Positions 58,565-64,000 of a stretch of 64,000 bases of DNA are shown one piece after another (position 1 is the stretch's first letter; the number at the start of each line of letters is the position of its first letter). The notes under the pieces are model-generated. The model was not told where the DNA came from, did no database searches, and was given only the letters and a program-made list of their open reading frames with translations. A program made the translations under genes and the position numbers. The DNA is from Clostridiales bacterium (GTDB taxonomy: Bacteria > Bacillota > Clostridia > Oscillospirales > Oscillospiraceae), in the NCBI GenBank assembly GCA_004555655.1, contig SFHJ01000018.1, positions 1 to 64,000 on the forward strand, written 5' to 3'.

Positions 58565-59223
58565 TCGATCCACCCCTTCTGCAATGCGCCGATGCACGCG
58601 GGGGTATTCACCCGCGCAGCAAAGCGGCGCGCACGCGCCTGCAGCACGGACGTGTCGCACTGGTTGACCAGTACGCGCGTGTGCAGGCGTTCCAAGTTCA
58701 AAAAATCCGCCGCCAGTTCCGGCGTGATAATCGTATCCGGCTCCACGCCCAGCCGCGCGGCATACAGCTGCGGCCGGTGTGCGGCCTGTGACATGGGCAG
58801 GCCAAAGCCGCCCGCACCCACAACGCAGAGCGTCTGGTTGGCCTCCGGCGGGATGACCGGCTCATGCGTATCGTGTGCCTTCATGGGCAGGCCCCTCGAC
58901 CCGTCGGCCTCTACAAGGACAAAGTCTGCCAGCTGCAAGAGCACGTCAAAGGAGACCTCCGGCGCCTGCAGCTTGCCGTTCTCCGCCGTCTGCCCGGCGC
59001 ATACGGCCGGGCTTTCTGCAAGCGCGGCGCGCAGCGCTTCTTCCCCGCCGCCGGTCACGCACGGCAGGTGAGAGGGCTTCCATATCCGCGTCGTGGTGCA
59101 CACGATCACGCGGCCGCGGCTCTGCAGCTCACGTGAGAGCGCGTATAAAAGCGTCGTCTTTCCGCCGCCGCCGATCAAGGCCGTGACGCCGGGCCGTATT
59201 TGAAGCGCGCCTGCCAAGTCCAC
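58552..59223 (-). CDS. yqeC: Selenium-dependent hydroxylase accessory protein YqeC
   Basis: A 223-residue P-loop protein: Walker A ALIGGGGKTTLLYAL, TTTRIWKP, VLVEADGSRGLPMKAH and VVGAGGFGLPM are family hallmarks. It starts at GTG (59223) after GGAGGCGG. First gene of the yqeC-yqeB-selD operon and divergent from a ModE-like gene. No molybdenum hydroxylase or xdh gene is inside the window, so the target enzymes are elsewhere. Confidence 0.9.
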   Translation of the reverse strand: MDLAGALQIRPGVTALIGGGGKTTLLYALSRELQSRGRVIVCTTTRIWKPSHLPCVTGGGEEALRAALAESPAVCAGQTAENGKLQAPEVSFDVLLQLADFVLVEADGSRGLPMKAHDTHEPVIPPEANQTLCVVGAGGFGLPMSQAAHRPQLYAARLGVEPDTIITPELAADFLNLERLHTRVLVNQCDTSVLQARARRFAARVNTPACIGALQKGWIECLY

Positions 59224-59299
59224 GTGACCGCCTCCTGCCGCTATTCTGCATCAAGAATAACACGCGCGCAAAAAAACGTCAAGCTGCGCCGCTTTTTCA

Positions 59300-59329
59300 T
59301 TGACAGTCCGTTTTTTCCCATGCTATCAT
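59300..59329 (+). promoter_or_regulatory. Promoter of the ModE-like gene, start codon at the transcription start
   Basis: TTGACA (59300-59305), 18-nt spacer, TGC-TATCAT (59324-59329). The ATG lies at 59336, 7 nt after the -10, so the mRNA is probably leaderless; no Shine-Dalgarno is visible. Confidence 0.65.
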
Positions 59330-59335
59330 GGTGCC

Positions 59336-59683
59336 ATGGATACGAAATTACACCCCGTCATCTCCGTGCGCATCTTCGGCACGGAAAAATGCTTTGGCCC
59401 CGGCGTGGCGCAGCTGCTGACGCAGGTGGCGCAGCACCACTCGCTGCGCGCCGCAGCCGGCTCCATCGGCATGGCCTACTCCAAGGCATGGACCATCATC
59501 AAGCGCGCCGAGGCCGGGCTCGGCTTCGCGCTGCTTTCATCGACCACAGGCGGCAAAAACGGAGGAGGTGCAACGCTGACCCCGCAGGCCGAGGCGATAC
59601 TCGCCGCCTATGCGCGATACTGCGGCGAGGTGCGCGCCTATGCCGCGCAGCGGTTTGAAGAGGCCTTCCGCGAATTTCTGTGA
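59336..59683 (+). CDS. ModE-like winged-helix regulator (N-terminal domain only)
   Basis: A 115-residue DNA-binding protein similar to the N-terminal domain of ModE, without the molybdate-binding domain. Key residues: EKCFGPGVAQLLTQVAQHHS, RAAAGSIGMAYSKAWTIIKR, LGFALLSSTTGGKNGGGA and TPQAEAILAAY. It is divergent from yqeC and probably controls molybdenum or Mo-hydroxylase genes. Start codon is at the predicted transcription start (leaderless). It is followed by the threonine-synthase-like gene at 22 nt. Confidence 0.8.
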   Translation: MDTKLHPVISVRIFGTEKCFGPGVAQLLTQVAQHHSLRAAAGSIGMAYSKAWTIIKRAEAGLGFALLSSTTGGKNGGGATLTPQAEAILAAYARYCGEVRAYAAQRFEEAFREFL

Positions 59684-59705
59684 CAAAACCGAAAAGGAGA
59701 CTGCT

Positions 59706-60800
59706 ATGGATTATGTATGCGCCAAATGCGGCAGGCGCACGGGCGTCTCAACCCGCAGCGCAAAGTGTGAGTGCGGCGGGCTGTGGACGCTGCCGGTTCA
59801 GCCGGAGCCGTTTTCGCTTGACAAGATCGACCGGGCGGAGTGGAGCCTCTTCCGCTACCGCCGGTTTTTACCGCTCAAAGATGAGAGCTGGCGCGGCGTA
59901 ACGCTCGGCGAGGGGATGACGCCGGTGGTGCGGCTGGATGAGAACGTGCTGCTGAAAATGGACTACTTCATGCCCACGCTTTCGTACAAAGACCGCGGCG
60001 CGGCGGTTCTGATCGCGCACGCGAAGGCCATCGGTGTGGACAGGGTCGTGCAGGACTCGAGCGGCAACGCGGGCAACGCCGTCGCGGCCTACTGCGCAAA
60101 GGCCGGCATCGGCTGCGAAATCTTCGTCCCTGCGGGCACGTCGCCCAAGAAGATCGACATGATCCGCGCACACGGCGCGGTGTGTACCGTCGTACCCGGC
60201 TCGCGCGACCACTGCGCCGACGTGTGCCGGGAAAAAGTAGAACGCGACGGCGTGTACTACGCCAACCACGTCTATAACCCCTTCTTCTATGAGGGCACGA
60301 AGACCTACATCTACGAGGTCTACGAGCAGCTGGGCAGGATTCCGGAGCATCTGGTCATCCCCGTGGGCAACGGCACGCTGTTTCTCGGCGCCGTCTTCGC
60401 GCTCGAGCACCTGCTGAGAAGCGGCTGCATTGACCATATGCCAAGAATCATTGCCGTGCAGTCCGAGCGGTGCGACCCGCTGCTGCAGGCGGCAGAGCAG
60501 GGGCTTGATGACGCCGCAGCCGTTTCGCCGCAGCCCACCATTGCCGAGGGCATCTCCATCGGCAAGCCCATGCGCGCGGGTGAAATCCTGAAATACGCCC
60601 GGAAATACGGCGTGCGCTTTGTCCACGCGCCGGAGAACAAAATTCTGGCCGCCCGCGCGTATCTGGCAGAAAAGGGCGTATACTGCGAGCACACCACCGC
60701 CGCCAACTACGCCGCGTACCTTCATTACTGCGAGCTGTACGGCCCCACGCCCGACAGCCTCATCACCATGTGCGGCGCGGGATTAAAATCCGATCACTGA
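59706..60800 (+). CDS. Threonine synthase-like PLP enzyme
   Basis: A 364-residue fold-type II PLP protein. The N terminus has a zinc-ribbon-like CAKCGRRTGVSTRSAKCECG, then the PLP Lys in TLSYKDRGAAVLIAHA, the SSGNAGNAVAAYCAKAG phosphate-binding loop, IPVGNGTLFLG and C-terminal MCGAGLK. It resembles threonine synthase but lacks the strict substrate signature I could use, so the reaction is open; related lyases act on diaminopropionate or phosphoserine-type substrates. Start at 59706 follows AAAAGGAG. Probably co-transcribed with the ModE-like gene. A thrC role is possible, but no hom or thrB is near. Confidence 0.75.
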   Translation: MDYVCAKCGRRTGVSTRSAKCECGGLWTLPVQPEPFSLDKIDRAEWSLFRYRRFLPLKDESWRGVTLGEGMTPVVRLDENVLLKMDYFMPTLSYKDRGAAVLIAHAKAIGVDRVVQDSSGNAGNAVAAYCAKAGIGCEIFVPAGTSPKKIDMIRAHGAVCTVVPGSRDHCADVCREKVERDGVYYANHVYNPFFYEGTKTYIYEVYEQLGRIPEHLVIPVGNGTLFLGAVFALEHLLRSGCIDHMPRIIAVQSERCDPLLQAAEQGLDDAAAVSPQPTIAEGISIGKPMRAGEILKYARKYGVRFVHAPENKILAARAYLAEKGVYCEHTTAANYAAYLHYCELYGPTPDSLITMCGAGLKSDH

Positions 60801-60828
60801 GGCCGCAGCGCGCGCTCTGCGGAAGCTT

Positions 60829-60875
60829 TCTGCCGGACGGAATGAAAGTATTCGTTCTGCCCGGCAGATTTTTTT
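60829..60875 (+). terminator. Terminator after the threonine-synthase-like gene
   Basis: TCTGCCGG (60829-60836) pairs with CCGGCAGA (60861-60868), an inner GAATG/ATTC arm extends it, and seven T follow. Confidence 0.8.
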
Positions 60876-60899
60876 GCTATGCAAAAGCATAGCAAAAAA
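60870..60899. repeat. 13-bp AT-rich perfect hairpin next to the terminator
   Basis: TTTTTTGCTATGC (60870-60882) and GCATAGCAAAAAA (60887-60899) with loop AAAA. It could act as a second, bidirectional terminator. Confidence 0.7.
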
Positions 60900-61253
60900 C
60901 AAGATGCGCCATCTTCTCGCCCCTTCGGGGCAACCGAACATGATGCGCAAAACCTGCATGCGCTCTGGCTTTTGCCCAAGATCGTGGTGCGCAATACTGC
61001 GCATGAAGTTTTATGCATATTTTTTGTGCCGGGCTATTGACAGGTGCGGACTTTCACGCTATAATTCTACCAACCAACCCAGTATGTTGATTATATGCCG
61101 CAGGGCAGCCACATCGCATGGAAGGCAGGAAGTAAGCATGCTGTCGCGTTTTGAACGGCTTGTACGCGCGAATTTTCGCTTTGGGCGAATGTGATCTTCT
61201 CCGTACGACTGACAACCACATTCCATAACAAACGTAAAAAGGGGCGTATTACA
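60900..61253 (+). promoter_or_regulatory. Non-coding region with metQ promoter and long leader
   Basis: Nothing coding is supported from 60900 to about 61036. TTGACA (61037-61042), 17-nt spacer, TATAAT (61060-61065) is a consensus promoter. It gives a leader of about 180 nt before metQ. The leader holds a short frame at 61138-61194 (18 codons, AGGAAG upstream) and small hairpins, but no SAM-riboswitch or T-box core. Confidence 0.7.
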
Positions 61254-62111
61254 ATGAAAAAACTGATTTCTCTTGCGCTGGTTCTGGCACTTGTCCTCAC
61301 CTCCGTCTTCGCGCTGGCGGGCTGCTCGAAGAAGAGCAGCGGCGTCACCATCGCCATCCCCAACGACACGACAAACGAAGCAAGAGCCCTGCTGCTGCTT
61401 GAAGCGCTCGGCTACATCAAGCTCAAGGACGGCGCCGGCATCACGGCCACCCCGCTTGACATTGCGGAAAACCCGTCGAACATCGAGTTCAAGGAAGTAG
61501 AGGCCGCACAGCTGCCCAACGTCCTCAAGGACGTCGACTACGCCGTCATCAACTCCAACTACGCCATTGAGGCAGGCCTGAACCCGGCCAAGGACGCGCT
61601 GGGCATCGAAGGTTCCTCCTCCGCCTACGGCAACATTCTCGCCGTGAAGCAGGGCAATGAGCAGAGCGACCTTGTCAAGGCGCTCGTCGCCGCGCTTGAG
61701 AGCCAGCAGGTCGCGGATTTCATCGCCGCCACGTATGACGGCGCCGTGATTTCGATCGTTGACCATCCCACCGACGGCTATGACGCTTCCGTCGACTACG
61801 CGGCGCTGGCCGGAAGCAGCATCTCCGTCGCCGCCTCGCCCACGCCGCACGCCGAAATCCTGGCCGTGGCGAAGGACATTCTGGCCGCAAAGGACATCAC
61901 ACTGGAAATCAAGGAATTCACCGACTACGTGCAGCCCAACAACGTCGTTGAGAGCGGAGAGATCGACGCCAACTACTTCCAGCACGTGCCCTATCTTGAC
62001 GACTTCAACGCCGAAAATGGCACGCACATCGTCTCTGTGGCCGCCATCCATGTAGAGCCGCTCGGCATCTACGGCGGCAAGCAGAGCTCGCTCGACGCCA
62101 TCGGCGGATAA
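61254..62111 (+). CDS. metQ: Methionine-binding lipoprotein MetQ, circularly permuted
   Basis: A 285-residue lipoprotein (signal ALVLALVLTSVFALAGCSKK, lipobox LAGC) of the NlpA/MetQ family. The two halves of the mature protein are in reverse order. After the Cys comes the part that is normally C-terminal (VTIAIPNDTTNEARALLLLE, LKDGAGITATP, VEAAQLPNVLKDVDYAVINSN), then a linker with DHPTDGYDASVDYAALA, then the part that is normally N-terminal (VAASPTPHAEILAVAKDILA, EFTDYVQPNNVVESGEIDAN, YFQHVPYLDDFN), ending in SLDAIGG, which in normal MetQ runs directly into the first segment. All usual ligand-site segments are present. With metN and metI it forms a methionine importer. Confidence 0.88.
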   Translation: MKKLISLALVLALVLTSVFALAGCSKKSSGVTIAIPNDTTNEARALLLLEALGYIKLKDGAGITATPLDIAENPSNIEFKEVEAAQLPNVLKDVDYAVINSNYAIEAGLNPAKDALGIEGSSSAYGNILAVKQGNEQSDLVKALVAALESQQVADFIAATYDGAVISIVDHPTDGYDASVDYAALAGSSISVAASPTPHAEILAVAKDILAAKDITLEIKEFTDYVQPNNVVESGEIDANYFQHVPYLDDFNAENGTHIVSVAAIHVEPLGIYGGKQSSLDAIGG

Positions 62112-62181
62112 CCGCATTTCCCGCGCTCTGCGCGCAACGTCGCCCGCCGGCAGGCCCGGCGGGCGAACTCTGGAGGCAGCC

Positions 62182-63187
<1,006 letters not shown>

Positions 63188-63195
<8 letters not shown>

Positions 63196-63943
63196 CGGCA
63201 TGTTTTCCGGTGAGGCGGCCGCAGAGGCGTGGCAGATCATCGTCACGCAGTTCCCGCTCGCCATCTGGGAAACCGTCTATGTCACAGTTCTTTCCACGGC
63301 CTGCGCCATCGTGCTCGGGCTGCCGCTGGGCGTGCTGCTGGTCGTGGGTGAGCCGGGCGGTATATTGCCGCTGCCGCGCTGGCTGATGCAGGCGCTGAAC
63401 GTCGTCATCAATCTGCTGCGCTCGGTGCCGTTTCTCATTCTAATGATTCTCGTCTTCCCGCTGACGCGCTGGCTGGTCGGTACCGTCGTCGGCACAACCG
63501 CCTCCATCGTGCCGCTCGTCATTGCAGCGTTTCCGTTCGTGGCGCGTCTGGCCGAGAGCAGCCTGCGCGAGGTCAGCCCCAACACCATCGAAATGGCGCA
63601 GAGCATGGGCGCATCCGCGCTGCAGATCATCGCAAAGGTGCTCATTCCCGAGAGTGTGCCGTCTCTGATTTCCAACGCCACCATCGCCGTCACCACCATT
63701 CTCGGCTATTCGGCCATGAGCGGCATCATCGGCGGCGGCGGGCTCGGCAAGATCGCCATCAACTATGGTTACTACCGCTACAAGTATCTCATCATGCTGG
63801 CCGCAGTGATTTTGCTGATCGCGCTGGTGCAGGTCTTCCAGAGCGCCGGCACGCATCTGGCTGCACGCGCGGACAAACGACTGCGCAGCCGGCACAGCCG
63901 GACGCCTCGCCGGCCGCTGGCGCGGCTTTTCCGCAGGAATTGA
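63188..63943 (+). CDS. metI: Methionine ABC transporter permease
   Basis: A 251-residue permease with five hydrophobic segments and the inner-membrane coupling motif EVSPNTIEMAQSMGASALQI (EAA loop) near residue 120. It has the MetI start WQIIVTQFPLAIWETVYVTV and GYSAMSGIIGGGGLGKIAINYGYYR. The start (63188) overlaps the end of metN by 8 nt. The C terminus is longer and Arg-rich (RHSRTPRRPLARLF). Followed by a terminator at the window end. Confidence 0.95.
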
Positions 63944-63963
63944 AGTCCGGCCATACCTCTCTG

Positions 63964-63995
63964 CCGCGCTCAACCGCTGGTTGAGCGCGGATTTT
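63964..63995 (+). terminator. Terminator after metI
   Basis: A 12-bp perfect stem (63964-63975 with 63979-63990, loop GCT) followed by ATTTTT. Confidence 0.9.
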
Positions 63996-64000
63996 TATGC

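Noticed and set aside
61087..61140. Segment with GGAAGGCAGGAAGTAAGCA that resembles the tip of bacterial SRP RNA
   Set aside because: The inner stem of helix 8 cannot form and no closing helix is present, so it is not an SRP RNA.
61066..61253. SAM riboswitch or T-box before the methionine transporter
   Set aside because: Neither the SAM-I core (GGGACTGGCCC type) nor the T-box sequence (GGGTGGAACCGCG type) could be found.

Overview
This is a GC-rich window, roughly 60 percent by eye, from a chromosome of a low-redundancy, spore-forming type of Clostridia. S-layer-homology (SLH) proteins, LysM-GH18 germination-type hydrolases, ECF vitamin transporters, Rrf2, MocR and CarD regulators and a selenium trait together point to a gut Oscillospirales or Ruminococcaceae-like Firmicute; the genus cannot be fixed from the sequence. 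Genes are densely packed, most have strong Shine-Dalgarno sites, and many gaps hold one hairpin terminator and one sigma-A type promoter.

Region by region. 0.1-4.6 kb: lipoamide dehydrogenase, then an XRE-TPR regulator translationally coupled to an ABC exporter. 4.6-13.9 kb (minus): one cobamide locus under a cobalamin riboswitch, in transcript order cbiR-like remodelling hydrolase, cobU, cobS, a short cobU-like gene, cobC-like phosphatase, an SLH-anchored alpha-barrel protein, a membrane-anchored DUF4430 protein, an ECF T component, and a fused ATPase-ATPase-S component. The alpha-barrel and DUF4430 proteins are the two halves of animal intrinsic factor/transcobalamin encoded as separate neighbouring genes. 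13.9-18.8 kb: another SLH protein, a Nudix hydrolase, a nitroreductase, and birA divergent from bioY across a BirA operator. 18.9-25.7 kb: a frameshifted rny, a MATE exporter, a short-chain dehydrogenase with a palindromic operator, an SLH protein and a DUF362 ferredoxin-like protein. 25.7-34.6 kb: LysM-GH18, ung, trmL-pgk-tpiA, a DUF2207 membrane protein that seems to lack an ATG, a flavoprotein and yfbR. 34.7-46.7 kb: an Rrf2 regulator, uracil permease behind a leader-peptide attenuator, murI, CarD, an ECF S component facing a MocR/PdxR regulator, a permuted GH3 protein, and a two-component system next to htrA. 46.7-56 kb: typA, a cysteine-rich ferritin-like protein, an AT-rich islet, and a nucleoside uptake and salvage operon (nupOPQ, pdp, udk). 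56-61 kb: selenium and molybdenum-hydroxylase maturation genes (yqeC, yqeB, selD) divergent from an apparently leaderless ModE-like regulator and a threonine-synthase-like enzyme. 61-64 kb: a methionine ABC transporter whose binding protein MetQ is circularly permuted.

How the parts work together. The vitamin theme is strong (cobamide capture and remodelling, biotin uptake with its repressor-ligase, a probable B6 transporter with its PLP-type regulator). The pyrimidine theme is also visible: uracil permease, nucleoside ABC transporter, pyrimidine phosphorylase and uridine kinase.

The most unusual observations are the split intrinsic-factor pair in a riboswitch-controlled operon, the circularly permuted MetQ, the pyrBI-like leader peptide in front of uraA, a shared box in front of the two-component system and htrA, and a family of intergenic repeats beside terminators, two copies of which lie between duplicated terminator hairpins. 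All functional calls come from reading motifs by eye; no database search was run.
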